Assembly: GCA_021371965.1 (NCBI GenBank)
Contig: JAJFVE010000079.1
Coordinates: 1-28,595 of the forward strand
Direction of reading: 5' to 3'
From: Planctomycetaceae bacterium
GTDB lineage: Bacteria; Planctomycetota; Phycisphaerae; SM23-33
DNA: 28,595 bases
The position numbers were made by a program, and so were the translations under genes. The notes beneath the pieces were generated by a model. That model searched no databases. It worked only from the letters and a program-made list of their open reading frames with translations, and was not told where the DNA came from. How positions within the stretch are numbered: position 1 is the first letter of the stretch; each line of letters opens with the position of its first letter. Below, one piece after another: positions 16,818 through 23,328 of the stretch.

Positions 16818-17855
16818 TCATTCAACAACCACGGTGTTTCGTCCGGCGGCCTTGGCCTGGAAGAGACGGCGGTCGGCCAGGTCGATGAGCTGGTCGAGGT
16901 CTTTCTCGACGTTGATGCCGATGAGGGCGTGGGCGGCCCCGATGCTGACGGTGAAGCCGGGGCCGCGATCCGCCGCGGCGCAGCGCCGGCAGATTTCGTT
17001 GGCCACGGCGCGGAGCTGGTCGAAACTGACGCGGCTGAGGAACACCAGGAACTCGTCGCCGCCGTAGCGGCCCACCAGGTCGCTGCGGCGGATGCGCGTC
17101 TTGACGATCTCGGCCAGGGCCTCCAGGACGCGGTCGCCGGCGAAATGCCCGTGCAGATCGTTGATGCGCTTGAAGCCGTCGACGTCGACCATCATGATTC
17201 CGATTTCGTGTCCGGCGCGCTGGGCCAGGAACGAAAAGGGCGTCATCATGCTGTAGAGGCCGCGGCGGCTGAGCACGCCGGTGAGGAAGTCTTCGGCATG
17301 GCGGGTGGTGAGTTCGCGGTTGGACTGCCAGAGGCGCTGCAGGACGTTGCCGATGAGGTCCAGCTCCGGCGAGGTGGCGCCGTACAGATTGATCATGTCG
17401 ACGAACTCGCGCACGTGCAGGTCGTATTGCTCCTCGATATTCGAGCCTTCGGCGAACACGTCGGCCACGCGGAAGAGCTTGCTGAAGGCCGGATGCAGCA
17501 GGTAGAACTCCAGGCGGTAAGCGATCAGAAAGGCCTTCTGCACGTCGGAGATGCTGCCGCTGGAGGCCAGCAACTCGCGCACCTTGCTCTCGCCGGCGGC
17601 AAGTTCGGCGTCGATCTCGGCAGGGTTGTCGAAAACGTCCGGAATGGCTCCTCGCTTGGCCCAGACGAGGATCCGTCGCCAGTGCTCGATGTGCGAACGC
17701 TCTTCCTCGGCCATCTTCTTCCAGAAATCCTGCAGCTTGGCCGCCGGCGTGGCGCTGGCAAGCTGAATATAGACTTCAGCCGCCAGGGTATCCATCGACA
17801 GACAGCGTTCAATGATGGGCGCAACGTGATCGGATTTGACCTCATCCTTCGCCAT
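16818..17855 (-). CDS. Diguanylate cyclase with N-terminal ferritin-like (diiron) domain
   Basis: This is a 345-residue cytosolic protein with no transmembrane helix. The C-terminal half (about 180-345) is a complete GGDEF domain: DFLTGVLSRRG at 189-199, GGDEF at 265-269, and the inhibitory I-site R256-x-x-D259 at the standard distance. It should make c-di-GMP with product feedback. The N-terminal half is helical and carries ferritin/rubrerythrin-like ligands: E27 on a first helix, E52-x-x-H55 on a second, E116 on a third, and H147 on a fourth where the usual E at -3 is Y144 (E141/E142 are nearby). This suggests a diiron or metal site that senses oxygen, peroxide or iron. The start at 17855 is preferred over 17918 because a TAGAAT box lies 7 nt upstream, consistent with a leaderless transcript; no ribosome binding site is seen for either. 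Metal binding is inferred. Confidence 0.85.
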   Translation of the reverse strand: MAKDEVKSDHVAPIIERCLSMDTLAAEVYIQLASATPAAKLQDFWKKMAEEERSHIEHWRRILVWAKRGAIPDVFDNPAEIDAELAAGESKVRELLASSGSISDVQKAFLIAYRLEFYLLHPAFSKLFRVADVFAEGSNIEEQYDLHVREFVDMINLYGATSPELDLIGNVLQRLWQSNRELTTRHAEDFLTGVLSRRGLYSMMTPFSFLAQRAGHEIGIMMVDVDGFKRINDLHGHFAGDRVLEALAEIVKTRIRRSDLVGRYGGDEFLVFLSRVSFDQLRAVANEICRRCAAADRGPGFTVSIGAAHALIGINVEKDLDQLIDLADRRLFQAKAAGRNTVVVE

Positions 17856-17918
17856 GAACGATATTCTACGCTCAGGCCCGGCCGGAAGGAACAGGCAAAT
17901 CATTGCACGCAATTCCAC

Positions 17919-18497
17919 CTATTCGCTGGCTTCTGCGCAGGCTCTTTCGAGCAGATCGGAAATCCCAAGGGTTCTTGCTTCAGCACTTAGATAGAGAAGA
18001 TCAAGGGCGTCATTCTGCACCTGCAGAACGCCCAGTACGTCTTTCCACTGTTGCAGTGAGGCCTGCCCACCTTTGCGGAACCAGTCGAGCTTCGCCAGAA
18101 TCACGTCTTCGGGCGAGGCAAAATTATACTCTTTTGATGATCCTTCAAAAGTGTCGACTCGCTTGCGAGCCAACGCGCGACGGTCGTGAATGCTCCTGCC
18201 GGCGACAAAGACATCCACCTTCATCATCGTCTTAAGGTGAATCAGGTTGAACGACTCTCTCTGCCGGACGGCTCTGCGGATAGTATCTTCGACCAGGTAG
18301 TACTCCCCCGCCAATCTTCGTGCAAACGGGCCAATGTCATCAATTTGTAGATCGGCTATGACATCGACGTCGACGGTAGACCTGGCTACACCGCAAAAGG
18401 AACTGGCTATGGAGCCGCCGACATAATAAGGAATCCCGAACTCATCAAGGGCCTCAGCCAGAGGCGCCAAAGCCTTTTCGGTTTCAGATAGATTCAA
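17919..18497 (-). CDS. Nucleotidyltransferase of the AbiEii/MNT type
   Basis: This 192-residue protein has the polymerase-beta-fold nucleotidyltransferase core: GGSIASS at 27-33, D43-V-D45, and a third carboxylate D95 in MMKVDVF. Later it has SPEDVILAKLDWFRKGG and LYLSAEARTLGISDLLERA, features of the nucleotidyltransferases usually labelled AbiEii/DUF6036. Known relatives include toxins that transfer nucleotides to tRNA or proteins, but many members are uncharacterised. The start is TTG at 18497, overlapping the stop of the small upstream gene in TTGA, with a G-rich ribosome binding site (GGGGGCGG) close by. No ATG is available before the core, so TTG is the only sensible start. The overlap with the 92-residue gene suggests a two-gene module, possibly toxin-antitoxin-like. 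Substrate unknown. Confidence 0.82.
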   Translation of the reverse strand: MNLSETEKALAPLAEALDEFGIPYYVGGSIASSFCGVARSTVDVDVIADLQIDDIGPFARRLAGEYYLVEDTIRRAVRQRESFNLIHLKTMMKVDVFVAGRSIHDRRALARKRVDTFEGSSKEYNFASPEDVILAKLDWFRKGGQASLQQWKDVLGVLQVQNDALDLLYLSAEARTLGISDLLERACAEASE

Positions 18498-18772
18498 GGT
18501 TCCGCCCCCAGCAGCATCTGTCGCAAGCCCTGTGCCATGGCCTTGCCATAATGGATTCTGACAAATTCGATTTGCCGCTGCGCCTCGCTCCAGTCAGGAT
18601 GCGCACGGGCAATCGCCCGCCGCGACAACGCCCTGACCTCGTCAGTCAGATTCATCGCCAGAGCAAGGCGTTGTCGCCCGCTCATTCGCCGCAGCCCCTC
18701 TATCCATCGTCGATAGATTTCAGGATCGGTATCGCGCGGACAGGCGCTTGTCTTTGTACTGTCTCCGGCCAT
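18494..18772 (-). CDS. Small helical protein encoded with the nucleotidyltransferase
   Basis: This 92-residue protein is strongly helical and basic. Its body contains DPEIYRRWIEGLRRMSG, RLALAMNLTDEVRALSR and FVRIHYGKAMAQGLRQML. The pattern of an early helical region, a long amphipathic helix and a late R-x-HYG segment matches small proteins that I recall preceding AbiEii-type nucleotidyltransferases in planctomycetes and other phyla. The start at 18772 is preferred over 18841 because a perfect TATAAT lies 6 nt upstream, and the longer version would be encoded by period-7 repeat DNA. The gene overlaps the nucleotidyltransferase start by 4 bp. It could be an antitoxin or specificity partner; that is inference from gene order alone. 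Confidence 0.75.
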   Translation of the reverse strand: MAGDSTKTSACPRDTDPEIYRRWIEGLRRMSGRQRLALAMNLTDEVRALSRRAIARAHPDWSEAQRQIEFVRIHYGKAMAQGLRQMLLGAEP

Positions 18773-18778
18773 GGATGC

Positions 18779-18784
18779 ATTATA
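18779..18784 (-). promoter_or_regulatory. Consensus -10 box directly before the 92-aa gene
   Basis: The minus strand reads TATAAT ending 6 nt before the ATG at 18772. With normal spacing, transcription would begin at or next to the start codon, giving a leaderless mRNA. The hexamer 17 nt upstream (TGTTCC, 18802-18807) is not a good -35. Confidence 0.45.
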
Positions 18785-18819
18785 ACCGCCCTGCCGCAGT
18801 CGGAACAGGCGAGACAACT

Positions 18820-18847
18820 CTGATTGCCGATTACTGATCACTGATTA
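18820..18847. repeat. Period-7 tandem repeat, CTGATTA type (4 units)
   Basis: Four consecutive heptamers, CTGATTG, CCGATTA, CTGATCA and CTGATTA, lie in the 98-bp divergent spacer between the 92-aa gene and the carbamoyltransferase gene. The unit CTGATTA recurs at 23398-23404. This is one of four period-7 arrays in the window. Confidence 0.7.
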
Positions 18848-18857
18848 CTAAATCTGT

Positions 18858-18863
18858 TAGAAT
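18858..18863 (+). promoter_or_regulatory. -10 box directly before the carbamoyltransferase gene
   Basis: TAGAAT ends 7 nt before the ATG at 18871, and no ribosome binding site is visible (the spacer is ATCCCCC). As for the divergent 92-aa gene, this suggests a leaderless start. The -35 region coincides with the period-7 array and matches the consensus poorly. Confidence 0.4.
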
Positions 18864-18870
18864 ATCCCCC

Positions 18871-20700
18871 ATGACGGCGATTCTGGGAATCTCGGCTTTC
18901 TATCACGACTCCGCGGCCGCACTGGTGGTCGATGGACATATCGTCGCCGCGGCGCAGGAAGAGCGCTTCACGCGCAAGAAGCACGATAGCGAGTTTCCCG
19001 CCCGGGCCATCGAGTACTGCCTGGCCGAGGCGCACCTGGCGGCCGAGCAGTTGGACCTGGTCGGCTTTTACGACAAGCCGTTCCTGAAGTTCGAGCGTAT
19101 CCTCGAGACGTACCTGTCGTACGCTCCAGGCGGGTTCCGCTCATTTCTCAAAGCCATCCCGCTCTGGCTGGGACAGAAGCTCCACCTGCCGCGCGAGATC
19201 CGCCGCGGCTTGGGCGGTTCGTACAAGAAACGATGCGTTTTCGTCGAGCACCACGAGTCGCACGCGGCCAGCGCGTTTTTCCCCTCGCCCTTTGAAGAGG
19301 CCGCCGTCGTCACCCTCGACGGCGTGGGCGAGTGGGCCACCGCCAGTATCGGCAGCGGTGTCGGCAACCGCGTGAATCTCTCGCACGAACTGCACTTTCC
19401 GCATTCGCTGGGGCTGCTGTACTCGGCGTTCACGTATTTTTGCGGCTTCAAGGTCAACAGCGGCGAGTACAAGCTGATGGGCCTGGCGCCGTACGGCCGT
19501 CCGCTGTACGCCGCCCTCATCCGCGACAAGCTGCTGGACATCAAGCCCGACGGCTCGTTCCGGATGGACATGTCGTATTTCAACTATTGCCAGGGCCTGA
19601 CGATGACCGGCCGCAAGTTCGCCCGGCTGTTCGGCGGCCCACCCCGGCGGCCGGAGAGCCCGCTGACGCAGCGCGAGATGGACCTGGCCGCTTCCGTCCA
19701 GGTGGTGACGGAGGAAATCATGCTGGCCATCGTGCGCCACGCTCACGAGCTGACCGGCCATCGCAACCTGTGCCTGGCCGGCGGCGTGGCGCTCAACTGC
19801 GTGGGCAACGGCCGCATCCTGCGCGAAGGGCCTTTCGAGAACATCTGGATCCAGCCTGCCGCGGGAGACGCCGGCGGCGCACTGGGCACGGCGATGTTCA
19901 TCTGGCACCAACTGCTCGACAAGCCGCGCTCGCCCCAAGGCGGCGACAGCCAGAGCGGCGCGCTTCTGGGCCCGAGATTTGAAACGCCCGCCGTGCGCGC
20001 GGTCCTTGACGAACAGAAAGCGACGTATGAACTCATCGACGACGAGAACGAGCTCTGCCGCCGCACCGCCGCGCTGATCGCCTCGGGCAATGTCGTGGGC
20101 TGGATGCAGGGCCGCATGGAGTTCGGCCCCCGCGCGCTGGGCAGCCGCAGCATCCTCGGCGACGCCAGAAGCCGCCACATGCAGTCCACCATCAACCTCA
20201 AGATCAAGTTCCGCGAGTCGTTCCGCCCCTTTGCCCCCGCCGTGCTGCGGGAGAAGGTCAGCGAATACTTCCAGATGCGCCCGCGACAAGACAGCGCCTA
20301 CATGCTGCTGGTGGCCCCGGTGGCCGCGGGCAAGCGGCTCGACGACGCCGATGACGGCGCAGCCGGCCTGGACAAGCTCAAGACCGCCCGCTCGGAGATC
20401 CCGGCCGTCACGCACGTAGACTATTCCGCCCGCGTGCAGACCGTCGACGAGCGCCACGGGCGTTTCCACCGATTGCTCAAGGCCTTCGAGGCAGCCACCG
20501 GATGCCCTGTCCTCATCAACACCAGCTTCAACGTGCGCGGCGAGCCGATCGTCTGCACCCCGGCGGACGCGTACCGCTGCTTCATGGCCACAAACATGGA
20601 CGCCCTGGTGATCGAGAACTGCCTGCTGCTGAAGAAGGACCAACCCCAGGCAACCGAGCACAAAATTGACGAATACCTGGCGAAGTTCAGCCTGGACTAG
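18871..20700 (+). CDS. NodU/TobZ-type O-carbamoyltransferase
   Basis: This 609-residue protein belongs to the carbamoyltransferase family (NodU, TobZ, CmcH), which makes carbamoyl-adenylate from carbamoyl phosphate and ATP and transfers the carbamoyl group to a hydroxyl of a sugar or natural product. The N-terminal Kae1-like domain starts MTAILGISAFYHDSAAAL and has EERFTRKKHD (31-40), the metal-site motif H127-x-x-x-H131 in VEHHESHAASAFF, VTLDGVGEW, and GGVALNCVGNGR. The C-terminal domain has MEFGPRALGSRSIL, FRPFAPAVL and NTSFNVRGEPIV. The length is typical. It is followed by an SxtJ-like membrane protein, a frequent partner. The start is fixed by the family beginning; a TAGAAT box lies 7 nt upstream and there is no ribosome binding site. 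The acceptor substrate cannot be told from the sequence. Confidence 0.95.
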   Translation: MTAILGISAFYHDSAAALVVDGHIVAAAQEERFTRKKHDSEFPARAIEYCLAEAHLAAEQLDLVGFYDKPFLKFERILETYLSYAPGGFRSFLKAIPLWLGQKLHLPREIRRGLGGSYKKRCVFVEHHESHAASAFFPSPFEEAAVVTLDGVGEWATASIGSGVGNRVNLSHELHFPHSLGLLYSAFTYFCGFKVNSGEYKLMGLAPYGRPLYAALIRDKLLDIKPDGSFRMDMSYFNYCQGLTMTGRKFARLFGGPPRRPESPLTQREMDLAASVQVVTEEIMLAIVRHAHELTGHRNLCLAGGVALNCVGNGRILREGPFENIWIQPAAGDAGGALGTAMFIWHQLLDKPRSPQGGDSQSGALLGPRFETPAVRAVLDEQKATYELIDDENELCRRTAALIASGNVVGWMQGRMEFGPRALGSRSILGDARSRHMQSTINLKIKFRESFRPFAPAVLREKVSEYFQMRPRQDSAYMLLVAPVAAGKRLDDADDGAAGLDKLKTARSEIPAVTHVDYSARVQTVDERHGRFHRLLKAFEAATGCPVLINTSFNVRGEPIVCTPADAYRCFMATNMDALVIENCLLLKKDQPQATEHKIDEYLAKFSLD

Positions 20701-20760
20701 TGAATATGGGGACTGGCTCGGCAGGCCCCCGGCAAGACCGGCCATGGATGGATGGACTTG

Positions 20761-20786
20761 TCCGCCGTAGCCTTGGCGGAGGCGGA
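20761..20786. repeat. Short dispersed palindrome
   Basis: This 26-bp sequence begins TCCGCC and ends GGCGGA, enclosing TAGCCTTGGCGGA. I recognise it from memory as a motif that recurs between genes in genomes of several phyla (translated as SAKATADK or RQGYGGQ). It sits between the carbamoyltransferase and sxtJ-like genes. Confidence 0.5.
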
Positions 20787-20796
20787 TGGATGATCT

Positions 20797-21210
20797 ATGC
20801 TGATTCGATTGAATCTTAGGCCGACGCGAAGACAGCTGAACCAGTTCGGTCTGGCGTGGCTGGCGTTCGTGAGCATCTGGGCGGCTCTGGCGATGTGGCG
20901 ATGGCACAGCCCCGCCGCCGCGGGCGCTCTGGCCGCCGCAGCCGTCATCGTGCCGGCAGCCGGATGGCTCTACGCGCCGATCATGCGGGCAGCCTACCTG
21001 GCGCTGACGCTGGCGGCGTATCCTATCGGCGCAGTGGTTTCGACGGTCGTCCTGGCGGCGGTGTACTTCCTGGTGCTCACGCCGGTGGGGCTGCTGATGC
21101 GCCTTCTAAGGCGAGACCCGATGCAGCGCCGCTTCGACCGGCAGGCGACAACGTATTGGCGGGCCCGCCCGCCGGCGCCCGACTCCGCCCGCTACTTCAG
21201 GCAGTTTTGA
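20797..21210 (+). CDS. SxtJ-like small membrane protein
   Basis: This 137-residue membrane protein has two closely spaced hydrophobic helices near the N-terminus (about 17-35 and 40-60) and one or two further segments (about 66-104). It closes with LTPVGLLMRLLRRDPMQRRFD and TYWRAR, the characteristic end of the SxtJ family named after the saxitoxin cluster. SxtJ-like genes usually follow carbamoyltransferases; a third small gene, DUF5989, often completes the trio but is not found here. The gene begins 96 bp after the carbamoyltransferase on the same strand, and the ATG has no close ribosome binding site (GGAGG is 14 nt away inside the short palindrome). Its role is undefined; it may place the carbamoyltransferase at the membrane. 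Confidence 0.8.
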   Translation: MLIRLNLRPTRRQLNQFGLAWLAFVSIWAALAMWRWHSPAAAGALAAAAVIVPAAGWLYAPIMRAAYLALTLAAYPIGAVVSTVVLAAVYFLVLTPVGLLMRLLRRDPMQRRFDRQATTYWRARPPAPDSARYFRQF

Positions 21211-21284
21211 CGCGCACTTGACGGCGCGCAATGATACAATCCGCGCCTTCAGCCAAGCTTCTTTGCAGCCGAGGATTTCGACCA

Positions 21285-21644
21285 ATGGACGACAGCAGCA
21301 AGATCAGCGTCTCGCAGGCCTCCGGGGTCACGGTGGTAGCGTTGAAGTCCGCCTCGCTGCTCGACGCGGTGGAGATCGACACCATCGGCCGCCAGATCGA
21401 CGCGGCCCTGGCCGACCTGACGGCCCCGAAGGTGATCCTCGACCTGCGCAATCTCCAGAACCTTTCCTCCAGCATGATCGGCGTCTTTCTGACGGTGCAC
21501 AAGAAGGCACAGGCGACCAAGGGCCGCGTCGTGCTCTGCGGGCTCAAGCCGCACCTGATGAAAGTTTTCCAGATCGCCAACCTCGACCGCATCTTGTCTT
21601 TCGCCGCCGACGGCCACGAGGCCCTCAAGCGACTTCAGGACTGA
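21285..21644 (+). CDS. STAS-domain anti-sigma factor antagonist-like protein (first copy)
   Basis: This is a 119-residue stand-alone STAS protein of the SpoIIAA/RsbV type. It begins MDDSSKISVSQ and contains VILDLRNLQNLSSSMIGVFL (the loop serines are S61-S63, where SpoIIAA is phosphorylated) and VVLCGLKPHLMKVFQIANLD. In the usual partner switch the unphosphorylated form binds an anti-sigma kinase and frees a sigma factor; no kinase or phosphatase gene is nearby, so partners must be elsewhere. The start at 21285 is chosen over 21231 because GAGG lies 10 nt upstream and the family length fits. A second STAS gene follows 428 bp later. A TACAAT box at about 21233-21238 could serve as a -10, but no good -35 was found. 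Confidence 0.9.
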   Translation: MDDSSKISVSQASGVTVVALKSASLLDAVEIDTIGRQIDAALADLTAPKVILDLRNLQNLSSSMIGVFLTVHKKAQATKGRVVLCGLKPHLMKVFQIANLDRILSFAADGHEALKRLQD

Positions 21645-21651
21645 CCTGATT

Positions 21652-21856
21652 TAGCCGCTGAGGTCGCTGAGGTCGCAGGAAGACAAGGAGATTTTTTCCT
21701 CGCCGTCCTCAGCAGCTACCGAGAAACATTGCCACAAAGGGCACAAAGACCACGAAGTGCAAAAACAAAAGCCTCTGCAACAATTTCCTCTTTATGGCCT
21801 TTATGATCTTTGTGGCAGGTTGTTTCCCGCTCCTTCTTTGCCGACCTCAGCGGCTA
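21652..21856. repeat. 205-bp MITE-like element with perfect 15-bp inverted ends (copy A)
   Basis: TAGCCGCTGAGGTCG at 21652-21666 is exactly repeated inverted at 21842-21856. Between them are CCTCAGC fragments, a long inverted stem based on GCCACAAAG (21731-21739) and its complement CTTTGTGGC (21808-21816), and A/T-rich sequence containing a T-run. The element starts 8 bp after the first STAS gene. The stretch from about 21710 onward closely matches copy B at 24070-24235. Its appearance (short, palindromic, no gene) suggests a mobile non-autonomous element that could also end transcription of the first STAS gene. Confidence 0.8.
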
Positions 21857-22072
21857 CAGTAATCCCTCTCAAGTGATTTTTTTCCTTTGCTGCGGTAGAT
21901 ATTCTCTCCAGCAGGGTTCTATTATTGCCCTCAACATGCTTGAGCTTCAGGGGAGGGGCGCCCGCCCATTAGTTACGGGGTTCGCACAAGGGTAGCACCG
22001 CAGTAATTGTTCCGCGGTAGGGATGCATTGCAGGGTTATGCCGCCGCTGCACGGGAAGCTATGAAGGGAATT
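21857..22072 (+). other. Upstream region of the second STAS gene
   Basis: No gene is seen. This 216-bp stretch lies between the repeat element and the ATG at 22073 and has lower GC than the coding DNA. It may hold the promoter of the second STAS gene, but no strong -35/-10 pair was recognised. Confidence 0.35.
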
Positions 22073-22447
22073 ATGCATACAGCCACCAACCCATTGCGAG
22101 TAACGAAGTATCAGGATATGACGGTCGTGAAATTTATCGAGACGTCTATCCTGGACACGCTGGCAGCCCAGACGATGGGGACCGACCTGTTCAAACTCGT
22201 CGACGAGGAAAAGTGCCGGCGCATCGTGCTGGACTTCAGCGTCGTACAGTTTCTCTCGTCGAGCATGATCGGCGTGCTGCTGGTGCTGGCCAACAAGGCC
22301 CGCGCCATCGACGGCAGCGTCGTCATCCTGGGCATGCGCCCTCAGATGCGCGAGATGCTCGAACTGACCAAACCCGACAAGCTGCTCAAGTTCGCCGACA
22401 CCCGAACCGGGGCCTTCAAGGTCCTCGACGTGTACATCGCTCATTGA
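22073..22447 (+). CDS. STAS-domain anti-sigma factor antagonist-like protein (second copy)
   Basis: This is a 124-residue STAS protein related to the first copy upstream. It has VLDFSVVQFLSSSMIGVLL (serines 62-64) and VVILGMRPQMREMLELTKPDKLL, closely paralleling the loop and last helices of the first copy. The two copies share the SSSMIGV core but diverge elsewhere, which suggests an old duplication. The start at 22073 has AAGGGA 4 nt upstream; 22061 and 22007 are also possible in frame, so the N-terminus is uncertain by up to 22 residues. No anti-sigma kinase is nearby. It ends 102 bp before the convergent amidase gene, with a perfect inverted repeat of period-7 DNA between them. Confidence 0.85.
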   Translation: MHTATNPLRVTKYQDMTVVKFIETSILDTLAAQTMGTDLFKLVDEEKCRRIVLDFSVVQFLSSSMIGVLLVLANKARAIDGSVVILGMRPQMREMLELTKPDKLLKFADTRTGAFKVLDVYIAH

Positions 22448-22514
22448 GAGTGGTGAGTGGTGAGGGTGAGTGCCTAAGCCGAGTGATCTTGCTTCTTCTC
22501 ACCACTCACCACTC
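22448..22514. terminator. Perfect 17-bp inverted repeat between convergent genes
   Basis: GAGTGGTGAGTGGTGAG at 22448-22464 is repeated exactly inverted at 22498-22514, with a 33-nt loop. It starts at the base after the second STAS stop codon, and the amidase gene ends at 22549 on the other strand. The symmetric position suggests a shared stop signal for both genes. There is no strong T-run, so the terminator call is tentative. The arms are built from period-7 repeats. Confidence 0.45.
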
Positions 22515-22550
22515 ACAACTCACAACTGCTTCTTCTCACAACTCACAACT
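22500..22550. repeat. Period-7 tandem repeats, CACCACT/CACAACT type
   Basis: Four units, CACCACT twice and CACAACT twice, run from 22500 to 22527, and two further CACAACT units occupy 22537-22550. The array reaches into the stop codon of the amidase gene at 22549. It is one of four period-7 arrays, with its own unit sequence. Confidence 0.7.
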
Positions 22551-23328
22551 AACAGTACAGTTCCGGCCGGCGGCCTCGGAACCAAGGGTTGATCTTGCGA
22601 TGGTCGAGCGCGGCCTGGCCGTCCACGTCGGCATAGATCACGCCTTCGTCGTTCCAGATCTCGGCCAGCAGATTGCCATAGGGGCCGGTGATATTGCAGG
22701 CGCCGGGGCAGTCGCGAGCGGCTTCGTCTTTGCCGCAGGGGCATGAGGCGGCGATGATCATCGAGTTGGCCAGCGACAGCGGCGCCACTTCGTTGTGGGC
22801 CCGCGTGCCGCGGTTGTTCATCCAGAAGACCATCGAGCAGCCCATGTTGGCGTAGGTCCGCGTCATCTCGGGAAAGTCGCCGTCGTAACAGATCATCACG
22901 CCGGCCTTGAAGCCTTTGACGTCGAAGGTCGTCAGATGGTGACCGGGTTTGAAATGGGCCGCCTCCTCGCGCAGGCCCGGCGTGGCCCACCACAGGTGCG
23001 TCTTGCGGTAGTTGGCCATCACGCCGCCGGCCCCCACGAGCGTAGCGGACAGGTAAAAATCATAATTCGCCCGTTCAGTCAGGCCGTAGAGCACCATCGC
23101 CTTTGAACCGGCGAGTAACTTCTGGAAAGCTTGAGTGGTGGGCCCGTTGACCGGTTCGGCAAGTTCGCGCATGCGCGGCGTGTAGCCCATGAGCATGCCT
23201 TCGGGCAGCAGGACGATATCCGCGCCGCCGGCCAGCGCCTGGGCGGTCAGGTCGAGAGCCTTGCTGCGATTGATGTCCGGCTCGCCCGGGATGATGGGCA
23301 TCTGCACGACGGCGATCTTGACGTTCAT
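22549..23328 (-). CDS. Carbon-nitrogen hydrolase (nitrilase superfamily)
   Basis: This 259-residue enzyme of the nitrilase superfamily hydrolyses a C-N bond of an amide, nitrile or ureide. The catalytic triad is visible: E43 in LLPEG, K109 in NYRKTHL and C147 in MICYDGDFPE. The start at 23328 gives the family-typical MNVKIAVVQ; upstream codons (to 23361) would be translated from period-7 repeat DNA and are rejected. The ATG directly adjoins that array, so its ribosome binding site, if any, lies inside GGTAACC-type units and is not recognisable. The C-terminal part is cysteine-rich (about 204-219, SCPCGKDEAARDCPGAC), which is unusual for this family. It is convergent with the second STAS gene. 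Substrate is unknown. Confidence 0.9.
   Translation of the reverse strand: MNVKIAVVQMPIIPGEPDINRSKALDLTAQALAGGADIVLLPEGMLMGYTPRMRELAEPVNGPTTQAFQKLLAGSKAMVLYGLTERANYDFYLSATLVGAGGVMANYRKTHLWWATPGLREEAAHFKPGHHLTTFDVKGFKAGVMICYDGDFPEMTRTYANMGCSMVFWMNNRGTRAHNEVAPLSLANSMIIAASCPCGKDEAARDCPGACNITGPYGNLLAEIWNDEGVIYADVDGQAALDHRKINPWFRGRRPELYC

Noticed and set aside
19141..20907. 588-codon minus-strand open frame opposite the carbamoyltransferase.
   Set aside because: The plus-strand gene matches its family from end to end; the antisense frame also reads through the dispersed palindrome at 20761.
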